A stretch of DNA of 64,000 nucleotides, from positions 82,113,735-82,177,734 of the forward strand of contig NC_051066.1 in assembly GCF_004664715.2 (NCBI RefSeq), read 5' to 3'. The DNA is from Peromyscus leucopus (Eukaryota > Chordata > Mammalia > Rodentia > Cricetidae). The first letter of the stretch is position 1. Every line of letters starts with the position of its first letter. A program made the position numbers and the translations under genes. The notes beneath the pieces were generated by a model, which worked only from the letters and a program-made list of their open reading frames with translations, was not told where the DNA came from and did no database searches. Below are positions 1-9,580 of this stretch, in pieces.

Positions 1-289
1 ACAAAAACCAGAGAATTTAAGTAATTGTTCAAAGGACCTTTACTAGAGAAGATCCAGGAAGTAATTCTGGAGTCATTGCCCATACTACTTCTAATGGAAA
101 GGCTTGCAATTTTGATCTCTAAAATGACAGGCAGAAAGAAATGACTTTTTCATCATTTAAAGCACTCACTGCATTTTGTCAATATTAGCCTACTTTTGAT
201 GTATCAATACATTGTGAATAATACAGCTGTGAGCTGTACACAATCCTGGATTGGAATGACAATGGTAGATTATCAATAACTATTGTCTT

Positions 290-637
290 AATCACTGTTC
301 TATTGCTTGAAAAGACATCAGCCCAAGGAACCTCTTTTAAGAGAAAGCATTAAATTGGGGGCTTCCTTACAATCTCAGAGGTATGTCCATTATCATCATG
401 GTAGATGCAGGCAGGTGCTGAAACAGTAACTGAGAGCCACATCCTGATCCAATGGGGGGGCACTTTGGGCTTGGTGTGGGCTTTGAAACCTCAAAGCCAA
501 CCTCTAGTGACACACTTCCGACAACAAGGCCAAACCTCCTAATCCTTACAATCCTTTCAAATAATGCCACACCCTTGTTACTAAGCATTTAAATATTTGA
601 ACCTATGGGGGCCATTCTTATTCAAAGCACCACAACT
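290..637 (+). mobile_element. URR1-like rodent nonautonomous DNA transposon
   Basis: Old copy of a rodent interspersed element. Landmarks are a start resembling 'tattgctgtgaagagacac', a central 'ccattatcatcatgg', 'gtgacacacttcc' with 'acaaggccaaacctcc', and the terminal 'gggggccattcttattcaaa'. The same landmarks recur in sense at 55193-55531 and in antisense at 3041-3335. I know this type as URR1 (hAT-Charlie group); the exact subfamily is from memory. The 73-codon open frame inside it is not a gene. Confidence 0.7.
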
Positions 638-1400
638 ATAGTTTTCTTATTATTAATTTTTGTTCTTTAAAAATTTTACACAAGCATTTAATGTATTCTT
701 ATACTCTATCTCCCCATATTCAGTTACTTCCTTCCCATCTCTGTCACCACCCCCTCATCCTTGCCAGTCTTTTTCCCAGGTTCATGACTTTTGGTTCTGT
801 GATCCATTTATCTTGGGCTGTCTGTGTGACCATTGGGTTGTAACTATCCAAGGAAGACTGGTAGGGTCACATCTAAAGACAATGGCTCTTCGTTTCCCTG
901 AATTTATCAACAGCAAATTCTTCATTAGTGAGAGATTTGACTCTGTGAGTTCTTCCATCATCCTTGTTGTTCAATAGGCTCATTCATGTGCAGGCCTAGG
1001 GCAAGCATCCATAGCTACTGTGAGTTCATGATTACAATGATTGTTTTTTTCACAGAAGATAGCATTTGACAGCTCTAACGTTCTTTCTAAGCCTCAGCAT
1101 TCCCTGAACCTTACAAGGGGTGGAATAAATGTCTTGCTTAGGGCTGAGCCCCCATTTGCCACTTATTCTCAGTACCTGATGCAGCCATGAGTCTTTTCAT
1201 GCATCGCCATTCACTGGAAAGGGAGGCTTCTCTGATTAAGGCTGAAAGTAGCATTTGCGTATATGTATAAACATACAAATATTTAGAAGACAATTTGATG
1301 CTCTGCCAATGTAGACAGATAACATTTAGTTCCCCCTTAGGGTCTATGACCCTCATCATAGATGAAGTTTACCAGACATTGATTTCATTTTTTGGAGTGA
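638..1400 (-). mobile_element. L1 (Lx-type) 3'UTR fragment, antisense
   Basis: Typical antisense rodent L1 3'UTR: a pyrimidine-rich start, then the block 'gctactgtgagttcatgatt' and 'cagaagatagcatttgacag', and a tail with 'ccctgaacctta'. It is divergent and 5'-truncated. No coding part is preserved. Confidence 0.6.
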
Positions 1401-1443
1401 GCCTCATGTCCAATCAAAGAATGGTTGGCTATCCTCTGATCTA

Positions 1444-1608
1444 GTTTCCTTTTCTGCTGCTGTGATGAACACTATGGACAAAAGCAGTTTGGGAAAAAAG
1501 TGTTTATTTTATCATACAGGTTATTGTCCATCATTGAGAGAATTCAGGACAGGAACTCAAAGCAGGAGCTTGAAGCAGAAACAGAGGGAAGCTGTGTAAG
1601 CCAGTAAT
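1444..1608. mobile_element. rodent DNA-transposon fragment next to the minisatellite
   Basis: Matches the left part of the element at 34283-34676: 'tgctgctgtgatgaacac', 'acaaaagcagtttggg', 'gtgtttattttatcat', 'aggaactcaaagcaggag'. It stops where the minisatellite starts, so the satellite probably grew inside this element. Family name uncertain (URR1/RCHARR1 group). Confidence 0.6.
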
Positions 1609-2452
1609 GGCTATGCATGGAAGGAACTCCCAGCTGACTGTCAATGGAAGGAACTCCCAGCTGACTGTCAATGGAAGGAACTCCCAGCTGACTGTCAATG
1701 GAAGGAACTCCCAGCTGACTGTCAATGGAAGGAACTCCCAGCTGACTGTCAATGGAAGGAACTCCCAGCTGACTGTCAATGGAAGGAACTCCCAGCTGAC
1801 TGTGCATGGAAGGAACTCCCAGCTGACTGTCAATGGAAGGAGCTCCCAGCTGACTGCATGGAAGGAACTCCCAGCTGACTGCATGGAAGGAACTCCCAGC
1901 TGACTGCATGGAAGGAACTCTAGCTGACTGTCAATGGAAGGAACTCCCAGCTGACTGTGCATGGAAGGAACTCCCAGCTGACTGTGCATGGAAGGAACTC
2001 TCAGCTGACTGTGCATGGAAGGAACTCCCAGCTGACTGTGCATGGAAGGAACTCCTAGCTGACTGTCAATGGAAGGAACTCCCAGCTGACTGCATGGAAG
2101 GAGCTCCCAGCTGACTGCATGGAAGGAACTCCCAGCTGACTGTGCATGGAAGGAACTCCCAGCTGACTGCATGGAAGGAACTCCCAGCTGACTGCATGGA
2201 AGGAACTCCCAGCTGACTGTGCATGGAAGGAACTCCAGCTGACTGCATGGAAGGAACTCCCAGCTGACTGCATGGAAGGAACTCCCAGCTGACTGTGCAT
2301 GGAAGGAACTCCCAGCTGACTGTGCATGAAAGGAACTCCCAGCTGACTGCATGGAAGGAACTCCCAGCTGACTGTCAATGGAAGGAACTCCCAGCTGACT
2401 GTGCATGAAAGGAACTCCCAGCTGACTGCATGGAAGGAACTCCCAGCTCAGT
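1609..2452 (+). repeat. 27/25-bp minisatellite, about 32 copies
   Basis: Tandem array with core GGAAGGAACTCCCAGCTGAC. The spacer between cores is TGTCAAT or TGTGCAT (27-bp units) or TGCAT (25-bp units). Point changes are few, such as GGAGCTCC, CTCTAGC, CTCTCAG and CATGAAAGG. Spacer types are partly clustered: TGTCAAT dominates the left end and TGCAT/TGTGCAT the middle and right, which suggests local unit duplication. Because 27 is a multiple of 3, long open frames run through the array on both strands; these are low-complexity artefacts. Confidence 0.97.
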
Positions 2453-3040
2453 TCCAGCTTGAGTTTTCTGTCTCATGAACTCAAGTGTGTGGTATCTTCA
2501 GAAATACGGTCTGTTATCTAGTTCTGGTGGACAACTAAGAGGAACAGCAAGAGCTTGTACTGTTTTGGGGGCCTCTGGGATATCCCAACTAACAACTCAT
2601 AATGGAATACCTTTCCTTCATTAGTAGGGTTTTTTTGTGTAATAATCCAAGGCTTCTAGGAGCAGTTTTTCCATGTAACAGTGGAATCACCTGTCAAAAA
2701 ACATTAAAAAAATGTTTTAAAATTTGGTTTCAAGATACTGACCTTCCATATTTTTAAATACCCCCTTTATTTTAGTTAACCCTCTCCCCCTGCCTTCTCA
2801 TCTCCCCATTCCCCACCTCCTCCCTGCTAAACCTTTCTACTCCCTGTATTCCTTTTCTACCTTCCTATTACCTGTAGTTTTATTTAAATCTCTGCAAAAC
2901 TGATGTGCAGTAGAATAGGAAAGTGATCACAAGAGCCCAAAGACCAGGGTTCTAATCAGGATTCTGCAATGAACAGCTTCTGTGATTGATCTGAATGCTT
3001 AGGTACCTTCCAAATTAGATCTAATCCTCATTGAGTTGGT
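2453..3040. other. no gene recognised
   Basis: Non-coding. 2690-2760 is A/T-rich and 2760-2880 is a pyrimidine-rich tract that could be a short L1 3'UTR relic. No splice-framed open frame or RNA gene seen. Confidence 0.5.
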
Positions 3041-3335
3041 GTGGTGGTTTGAATGAGAATGGTCCCCATAGTCTCGTAGAGTTGAACGCTTGGTCACAAG
3101 GTAGTGGTACTATTTGAAAGGATTAAGAGGTGTGGCCCGTTGGAGGAAATGTGTGACTAGAGGTGGGCTTTTAGGTTTTCAAAAGCCCAAGCCAAACCAA
3201 GAGTCTTTCTCTTCTGGCTGTAGGACTAAACCTCTGAAACTGAAAACAAGCCCAAATTAAATGCTTTCTTTTATAAGAGTTGCAATGGCCATGATGTCTC
3301 TCCACAGCAGTAGACAAGTGATATTAATGAGGGCC
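3041..3335 (-). mobile_element. URR1-like DNA transposon, antisense
   Basis: Reverse orientation of the element at 290-637: 'gtggtttgaatgagaatgg', 'aggattaagaggtgtggcc', 'ggaggaaatgtgtgactag', then 'ggactaaacctctgaaact', 'cccaaattaaatgctttc', 'ataagagttgcaatggcc' and 'gatgtctctccacagcag'. An internal portion is deleted. Confidence 0.7.
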
Positions 3336-3869
3336 TTCAGGAAGTTATATCATGACAGAGGGGGTCTGGGGAGATAATTGTCTTTAAAAAGCATACTTGA
3401 GAGACCCTGTTGCTGTTTCTATAATGTGGATGAATGAAGAGGAAGAAGGCATCCTCTTTGAAGCATAGAGAGGGCACTTGCTAGACATCTTTGCATTTAG
3501 AACTGTGAGTAATATGTTTCTATTGTGTTTATCTTACCTAAGACTGACCCAACTAAGACAGTGATCTTGCTGACTCACTTAACTTTACTGAGCTGTAATT
3601 CTTCTATCTCTAACATTCAAGAAATAAACCAGAGAGCCTCCAGGATATCTGTCCACTCTCATTTCTGAGCTTCCCCTAACATTACATAGAAACGATTTCA
3701 AAATAATGACAAAATACTCTTAGAAATGCAAAAACCATAATGTTTAATATTTCCAAAGATGAAAATAGATAATTTTTGTAGAAACACTAGGATTATACTT
3801 AAGGACTTTTTCTAACAATGTTATAAACATATCAACATGTAAGTTATCTGCATATGAAACAATCAAACT
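3336..3869. other. Fshb downstream flank, nothing recognised
   Basis: A/T-rich sequence beyond the inferred Fshb poly(A) site. No open frame, SINE or further conserved element recognised. Confidence 0.5.
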
Positions 3870-5027
3870 TTGACTTTTGTAAGTAACATTTTATTAAAAA
3901 AATAAGATTTAAATAAATTAGTCCAGCATCATAACTATGAAGTAAGTACATGACTAAAAGAGTTAACATCTTTAAAAGAATTCAACTCATGATGTGTTTT
4001 CAGTGTCCACTTTGAAAGGAACAAAGATTTGGGAGAACATGAATTGGAAAAAGAGAAGAAGTAGGGTGTCCTAGAAAGGAGTAGTTTTCCCCTCAGGGTT
4101 AATTATCTATAACCATTAATTTATACAGGTGTATTTGCAGATAAACTAAGTGTATTTATTCAATTGCTGAAAGTGCTTCAAACTTACTTCCAAATCTTTA
4201 CACTCTGCATGTGAGGGAAAGCTAGCAAAATCACCTATCAAACGCTATCACTCGTTTTCCTCAATCCCAAAAGGGAGTTTGGCAGGACCCTAGTAGCGTT
4301 TGATAATTTTTTAAGGTAATGAATAAACACGGACTAATATCCACAGTCCCAAATTAGCTTTTTCTTTCCTTTTAAGAAACTCAGTGGGTTGCCACCAAGT
4401 TCTGAGCTTTGTCATTTCCTCCTGTCCGCATCTTCATGAGCAGTGCACAGATGTTTGATCCTGTCTCAATACTCCACATGCGTCAGAAGAGCTAAGTAGC
4501 CTGACCTTGCTGGTGCAGCATTTCCCTGCAAGTGGCATGTCTGGTCTTCTTTTACTTGAGGAAGTCATTGAGTTTCCCATTTAATTCCATGCAGAGTTTG
4601 GACTTTAAGCTTGCGATCACTCTGCAGTCTCTGAAAGTCTAGAGAAGCCTGTGCTAGATTTAGTTCTTTCACAGACTTCTACCTTCCCTCCTTCCCTGTG
4701 GACTCATGCATCCCTCTGTCTAAAAGGAAGGGATTGCCCTAGATGGCTTCTAAGACAGTGGAAGAGGAAAGCTCTCACAAGCTGTGCATTGAGAGTGAAA
4801 AAATGTAGGTAACCAACATATGGATAGAGGGATGAGTGGTGGTAGAGTCCTGGCCCCTGTACTCCCGGCCCTGAGCTCGCTCCTCTTCCCTGTCAGGACA
4901 GTGACACCAGTGGGAATGATGGTTCCTAAGCCGGTGGTTTGCAGCCCCAGCACAGAGCAGACACAGACGTTTTGGATATGGTGGTCCTTCAGGACAAGGG
5001 TGGGCAAACTGAAATGTCCGTTCTTCT
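3870..5027 (-). other. Fshb: Fshb 3' untranslated region
   Basis: Runs from the TAA stop to a poly(A) site inferred 15-20 bases past the AATAAA at 3890-3895. A second AATAAA lies at 4155-4160 and could give a form about 270 bases shorter. The 1.15-kb length agrees with the long 3'UTR known for mammalian FSHB, which contains A/U-rich destabilising stretches. The part next to the stop codon (about 4900-5027) also aligns with the 3' side of the Fshb pseudogene near 48830-48955. Confidence 0.7.
3890..3895 (-). promoter_or_regulatory. Fshb: Fshb poly(A) signal AATAAA
   Basis: TTTATT on the plus strand is AATAAA on the Fshb strand. It is placed so that the 3'UTR has the length expected for this gene. 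The alternative upstream signal is at 4155-4160. Confidence 0.6.
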
Positions 5028-5258
5028 TTATTCTTTCATTTCACCAAAGGAGCAGTAGCTGGGTCCCAGGCCCCGCACAGTGCAGTCGGTGCTGTCGCTG
5101 TCACACTTGCCGCAGTGACATTCAGTGGCTACTGGGTATGTGTAGAGGGAGTCTGAGTGGTGCGCACAGCCGGGCAGTCTCACGGTCTCATACACCAGCT
5201 CCTTGAAGGTGCATGTTTTCTGAGTGTTGGGTCTGGCTGGGTCTTTATACACCAGATC
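5028..5258 (-). CDS. Fshb: Fshb exon 3: C-terminal part of FSH beta
   Basis: Codes for 76 residues and a TAA stop, starting at [14 protein letters not shown] and ending [10 protein letters not shown], which is unmistakably follitropin beta. It supplies seven of the twelve cystine-knot cysteines ([20 protein letters not shown]). It also holds the determinant loop (CDSDSTDC) and the seat-belt segment that wraps the alpha subunit. The acceptor is cctcag|GATCTG at 5259-5260. The frame is intact with no internal stop, and the length equals that of other mammals. This exon alone identifies the gene beyond reasonable doubt. Confidence 0.98.
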   Translation of the reverse strand, partial: DLVYKDPARPNTQKTCTFKELVYETVRLPGCAHHSDSLYTYPVATECHCGKCDSDSTDCTVRGLGPSYCSFGEMKE

Positions 5259-5520
5259 CTGAGGAGTTCAGGAAAGGGAGGATTAGGATTGGCTACTTTG
5301 AAGTTTCCGTTCAGGTTAGTCAAAATAAGGCAGTAATTTAATACTACATGCTTTCGCATTTACTCGTTAAAGCCCACATAACGTCATAGACCACCTATGC
5401 AGTGTACTTCCTTTCGTAATTCTTCTGGAACATTTCTTAATTGTTCTGGAAGTCTTACAGAAAATGTAAGTCATTTCTTTCCTAATCCCCATGACCATAT
5501 CAGAACATTAGTTATTTGTC

Positions 5521-5552
5521 AAAATGCAAAATGCAAAATGCAAAATGCAAAA
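5521..5552 (+). repeat. AAAATGC heptamer array in Fshb intron 2
   Basis: Four perfect AAAATGC units followed by an A-run. Each junction contains ATGCAAA, seven of the eight bases of the POU octamer ATGCAAAT. No function is shown; a simple replication-slippage array is the default reading. Confidence 0.85.
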
Positions 5553-6469
5553 AAATGTTGAATTTCAGCATAGAAGAATGGTGAAAAGAGACATGACTCA
5601 GAATTTCAGTTGCCTTTTCATACTTAGTGGAAAGCTATATTAATGACAACTTAAACTACAAGTATTACAGCTTAACTTTCAGAAAATGTATATATACTGT
5701 TTACATTTATAAAATAGTAAAATAATGATATGAATATTAATGCCTATCCTGCTTATGAACACCCTTGTAAGAGGTGGATTACTTCGTTGCTTGGCAGATG
5801 CCTTTTTCCTTTTAAGTGCTGTTTATGGTATAGTGTTATTAGCTTCAAAGGACATATACTCTGCCTATAAGAATTTTTTTCAAAATCAAAAATTGTTCAT
5901 TCTAGAACTTTCCAGTGGAAAATTTATTTGTGCTGAGGGGAGAAAATGAGACTGCTGCTCATTTTATGTTAGTGGCATGCTACCCAATCAATAGCCCCAG
6001 AAAAGGGCAGTAAAACAGTGTAGTAAGTAGAGTTTGGTTGAACTCTTTTATCATTGAATAAAGCATACCTCATCAGAAAGTTCTATTTTTCTCAGTTTGT
6101 GGTATGAAACTCTACATGAATGAGAAGATAAAATAGGTTAAAAAAGAGGCAAATGAGAAGTGTCTCTTTACTCGTATTGATGCAGAGAAGGGTGTGAGTT
6201 CCCGCTGGTGACTTAATGCCTCTGTGTCTCCGTCCTCTCAAAGACTTAGAAAAATAAATGGGGGGGGGGTATGTTTGTGAATTTAAAAAGCCTTCCAGAA
6301 TTAACTGTGTTCACAGGCTACTTAGAAGCAGTATGTGCAAGCAGAGCTAAGGACAATTTTTATAAGGCACTATTTGTCTCTTCATGTGACATCAAAACAT
6401 ATTTGGAATTATCTCAAGACCCTAAAGATAAAGATTGCCTTTAAAAAACATTGTTGTTCTTTTATGGTT

Positions 6470-6545
6470 ATATATATGCATATATATATGTATATACACA
6501 CACACACACATATATATACACACACATGCATATATATTCCCTATT
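6470..6545. repeat. (TA)n/(CA)n microsatellite in Fshb intron 2
   Basis: Mixed TATATA, CACACA and TATGTA runs about 260 bp from the exon 2 donor. It explains the low-complexity open frames here. Confidence 0.85.
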
Positions 6546-6808
6546 TACCTCTCTACATATAAAATACGGCATAGAAATTCTTTATATTTAGAAATAGTCA
6601 GTTTATCCAATTCCAAGGTTTTCTAAGTTCACCCAAATAAAACCCCAGCCTCAAACTGACATCCTAATTATTAACTCCATTTACAGCACAGATACTATTA
6701 ATTAGGGAACTATTGCTTGGGAAATTAAAATATTGATAAAGTGGGAATTCATCAAGCCCGCCTCATACAGCTCCCCAGCACCGGTCTCCAGCAGAGCACA
6801 GGACCTAC

Positions 6809-6966
6809 CCTGGTGTAGCAGAATCCGGCACACCAAGTGGTGTTGATGCTTATGCAGAAACGACACTCTTCTTTCTCTACTGCGATGGTGATGTTGGTTA
6901 GCTCACAGCCTGGCAGCAGATTGCTCGCCAGCACCAGAATAGGATGCAAAACTGTATCGACTTCAT
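6809..6966 (-). CDS. Fshb: Fshb exon 2: signal peptide and N-terminal FSH beta, with an apparent 1-bp deletion
   Basis: ATG at 6964-6966 opens [18 protein letters not shown], the usual FSH beta signal peptide. The mature part follows: [33 protein letters not shown], with both N-glycosylation sequons (NIT, NTT) and five knot cysteines. The donor is CCAGG|GTAGGT at 6808/6809 and the acceptor is TAACAG|GACATA at 6995. The coding part is 158 bp where 159 is expected: at 6908-6912 five bases stand between the TGC TGC of the leader and the TGT GAG of the mature chain, instead of six. From the normal ATG the frame therefore stops four codons after ICC, and no in-frame ATG lies upstream of CELTN in the mature frame. 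The rest is fully conserved and FSH is needed for fertility, so I infer an assembly or sequencing error unless reads say otherwise. The glycoprotein-hormone motif CAGYC reads CAGFC here. Confidence 0.95.
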
Positions 6967-7620
6967 CCTGGGCTGGGAAGGAAGCAGCTATGTCCTGTTA
7001 GCAAGAGAGAAGTCATATAATTAAAATCATTGTGAAAACTGACCAGCTGAGAAACAGTTAGTCCTTTCATTCTTCTTGAACATTCTACTTGAGCAAGGGC
7101 TTTTACTTTTTTGCTTGCTGGACCAATATTCCTCTTTCTTCTTTGGGTTGTGGGCTGGATGGGGTTATGGTAGGGTAAAAGTCGAAACATATAGATAAAA
7201 ATTCCAATATGATGATTTAACCAAATCAGTATTTAAAGATGAATTTATTACCATCTTAAAGTGATTATTCCAATCAGGTAACTGTGATCCTTATATTTGC
7301 TGCTTCATTAACAGTTTTAAAGACTAGTTTGTTTAAAAGGGAGAAAATTTTCTATAACAGAACTATTTCTTCATTTTTAGCATCATTTAAACATCTGTGT
7401 TTGCCCACAACCGTTGACAAGGAGTCTATTTCAGAAGCTGGGCAAACTAGTCTATAGGTGAGACTCTTGATGCTAGTGCATTGACCGTATTCAAGAAGCC
7501 AAGTTAACAAGAATAAGTTTCTATACAGCAGTGACAGAGAATGGTCATTCCTTCTCTAAATCTGAAAAGTCTGCAGTTTCCAAAGTAGCTGTTCTTTCTG
7601 CATCAAGGGCTGAGACTCAC

Positions 7621-7658
7621 CTGTTTAGGTAGCTGTCTTTTCTGGGGAAAGCTGAATA
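7621..7658 (-). other. Fshb: Fshb exon 1, noncoding
   Basis: The donor CCTAAACAG|GTGAGTC at 7620/7621 is a near-perfect splice site. The 5' end is set about 30 bases past the TATA box. The exon carries no ATG, in keeping with the untranslated first exon of FSHB in other mammals. Intron 1 (6995-7620) is 626 bp. Confidence 0.75.
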
Positions 7659-7850
7659 CTGAGTAAAGTCACACATCCCTTTTTATACAAAATTAACACC
7701 CTGTGGATTTACTGGGTGTTAGAATGACCAATACTAAAGCAAAGCCTCCTGTTCGGTGAATCAGTGTTTAGACGGACAGGGAGATCAAGCTCTGCCAATG
7801 TAGTCTAAATGCCATAGAGCAGCAAATGCTATCAGTGATGATGATTTCTG
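7659..7850 (-). promoter_or_regulatory. Fshb: Fshb proximal promoter
   Basis: On the Fshb strand: TATAAAA at 7681-7687; GTATTGGTCAT at about 7724-7733, holding an inverted CCAAT box (7728-7732) fused to a GGTCA half site, the arrangement described as the overlapping NF-Y/AP-1 element of the mouse gene; an 8-bp inverted repeat TAACACCC/GGGTGTTA at 7694-7701 and 7714-7721; TGATTCA near 7757; and 'agcttgatctccctgtccg' near 7770-7790. I remember the last block as nearly unchanged in the human promoter, close to the -211 site. These are sequence matches; binding by NF-Y, AP-1 or LHX3 is inferred from the mouse and human genes. Confidence 0.85.
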
Positions 7851-8914
7851 TACAAATCGAATTTGATATGGTAGCACGCCCACTCCTTTACCTTGCTAAA
7901 TTAAATGTGGCTCTGGAGTCTAGACTGTTCTTTCTGATCTTTAACTTGGAGAACTCAGAATCCTTTCCAAGCATTGCTTTGGCTCCATTGAGAAGGTACA
8001 CCAAAATACGTCTAATCAACTCTTCCAAGAACAGACTGAACTCTAAAGATGGGATGGGTAAACATGTAGTCTTGGGGAAAACCTAAGATGGTCTGCATAG
8101 ACATATTGACCTTGAGGTGCCCATAATACACTTAAACAGACTGGTGAGTCTGGGGTTTAGAGAAATATGTTGACTGAAGATGTAAATTTGGAAGTTGATG
8201 GCATGGGGCTGGATGAGGTTACCAAGGGAGTGGATTTAATGAGAATAGAGGAGTTGAATCTGGTTAAACTTCAATACTAAAATGTCAAGGATACAATGAT
8301 TTCCTTCCTCCTCTTCATCCTCTTTGTTTTCTTCCTCCTCTCCTTTTCTTCCATCCAAATGAGGTCTAGAAGGGTTATTGAGGAAGGTATGGACTGAAGG
8401 GAATGTGGTGTCCTAGAAGCTAGGTAAAGAGAACATATTAAGGTAGAGGAAGGGACAAAGTTAGTCCAATGCTGCATAAGAGGAGGGCTAAGAATTGCAC
8501 AGCAGACCTCACAATTTAAAGATCTAATCCTCAGCTAGAGAAGTTGAATGGATGGAAGCTATAACCTGGTGTTTGTTTAAATTGTCGGGAAGAGATGACA
8601 TGTAGGGAACATAGACAATTCCTTTAAGAATTTGGTCACAAGCATCAGCAAGAAAACTGGGTAATTGGGGCAATGTAGAAGTAGAGTAAAAATAATTTAT
8701 TGTTATTTTTACTTTTATGGGGGGAAGTGCATGCCTGTTCATATGGAGATGAAAAAGTTTAAATAGAATGAAAACGAGTAAACTGGAGAGAGTGTTGAGT
8801 GTCCGTAAAGACAAGAGAACAGATGGTTTTGAGAGCACATATGGAGGTTCTAACTTTAGGTAGGAACACGGGGAGCTCAACCCCCAACCAAGCAGGAAGG
8901 TAGAGCTCAATGGT
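7851..8914. other. Fshb upstream flank, no gene recognised
   Basis: Mostly unique sequence immediately upstream of the promoter. It includes a short TCCTCTTC-rich tract at 8303-8350. The open frames here have no recognisable protein and no splice context. Confidence 0.5.
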
Positions 8915-9580
8915 GAATGAACAGGTGTGGTAGGTGGGTAAGTATGGAGGGAGGCCAGGTGTGATGGCTGAGCAGGTGTAGAGGGAGGGCAGGTGTGGAG
9001 GGAGGGCAGGTGTGGAGGGAGGGCAGGTGTGGAGGGATGGCAGGTGTGGAGGGAGGGCAGGTGTGGAGGGCAGGTGTGGAGGGAGGGCAGGTGTGGTGGG
9101 ATGGCAGGTGTGGTGGGAGGGCAGGTGTGGTGGGATGGCAGGTGTGGTGGAAGGGCAGGTGTGGAGGGATGACAGGTGTGGTAGGAGGGCAGGTGTGGTG
9201 GATGGCAGGTGTGGTGGAGGGCAGGTGTGGAGGAGGGCAGGTGTAGAGGGAGGGCAGGTGTGGTGGGAGGCAGGTGTGGAGGGCAGGTGTAGAGGGATGG
9301 CAGGTGTGGTGGGAGGGCAGGTGTGGTGGGAGGGCAGGTGTGGAGGAGGCAGGTGTGGAGGAGGGAAGGTGTGGAGGGAGGCAGGTGTAGAGGGAGGGCA
9401 GGTATGGAGGGAGGGCAGGTGTGGAGGGAGGGCAGGTGTGGAGGGAGGGCAGGTGTGGAGGGATGGCAGGTGTGGAGGGATGGCAGGTGTGGAGGGAGGG
9501 CAGGTGTGGAGGGAGGGCAGGTGTGGAGGGAGGGCAGTGTGGAGGGAGGGCAGGTGTGGTGGGAGGACAGGTGTGATAGG
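8915..9580 (+). repeat. 17-bp G-rich minisatellite, about 35-38 units
   Basis: Unit GGCAGGTGTGGAGGGAG, with variants GTGTGGTGGGAG, GGGATGG and GTGTAGAGG and units shortened by 1-5 bases. It lies about 1.3 kb upstream of the Fshb start site. The plus strand is strongly G-rich with repeated GGG runs, so quadruplex formation is possible. The long open frames on both strands (Gly/Val/Trp-rich or Pro/His/Leu-rich) are by-products of the repeat. Confidence 0.97.

Larger units (their letters stand above)
3870..7658 (-). other. Fshb: Fshb transcription unit (3 exons, minus strand)
   Basis: Whole gene as inferred from the sequence. Exon 1 is about 7621-7658 (noncoding), intron 1 6995-7620, exon 2 6809-6994, intron 2 5259-6808, and exon 3 from 5258 to the poly(A) site near 3870. 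This is the standard three-exon FSHB plan with a short untranslated first exon and a long 3'UTR. Every splice site is GT-AG. The transcript would be about 1.6 kb. FSH beta pairs non-covalently with the common alpha subunit in pituitary gonadotrophs and is secreted to act on the FSH receptor in the gonad. The transcript 5' end is placed from the TATA box and the 3' end from an AATAAA, so both are accurate to about 10-20 bases. Confidence 0.93.

Noticed and set aside
1531..2406. 291-codon open frame on the minus strand and overlapping frames on both strands
   Set aside because: They run through the 27/25-bp minisatellite. The 'protein' is a perfect short repeat and several frames are open together.
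6752..6949. Fshb exon 2 frame starting just before [18 protein letters not shown], as a possible alternative leader that would rescue the frameshift
   Set aside because: The codon at 6947-6949 is TTG, not ATG, and no ATG occurs upstream in that frame. It would need a near-cognate start.
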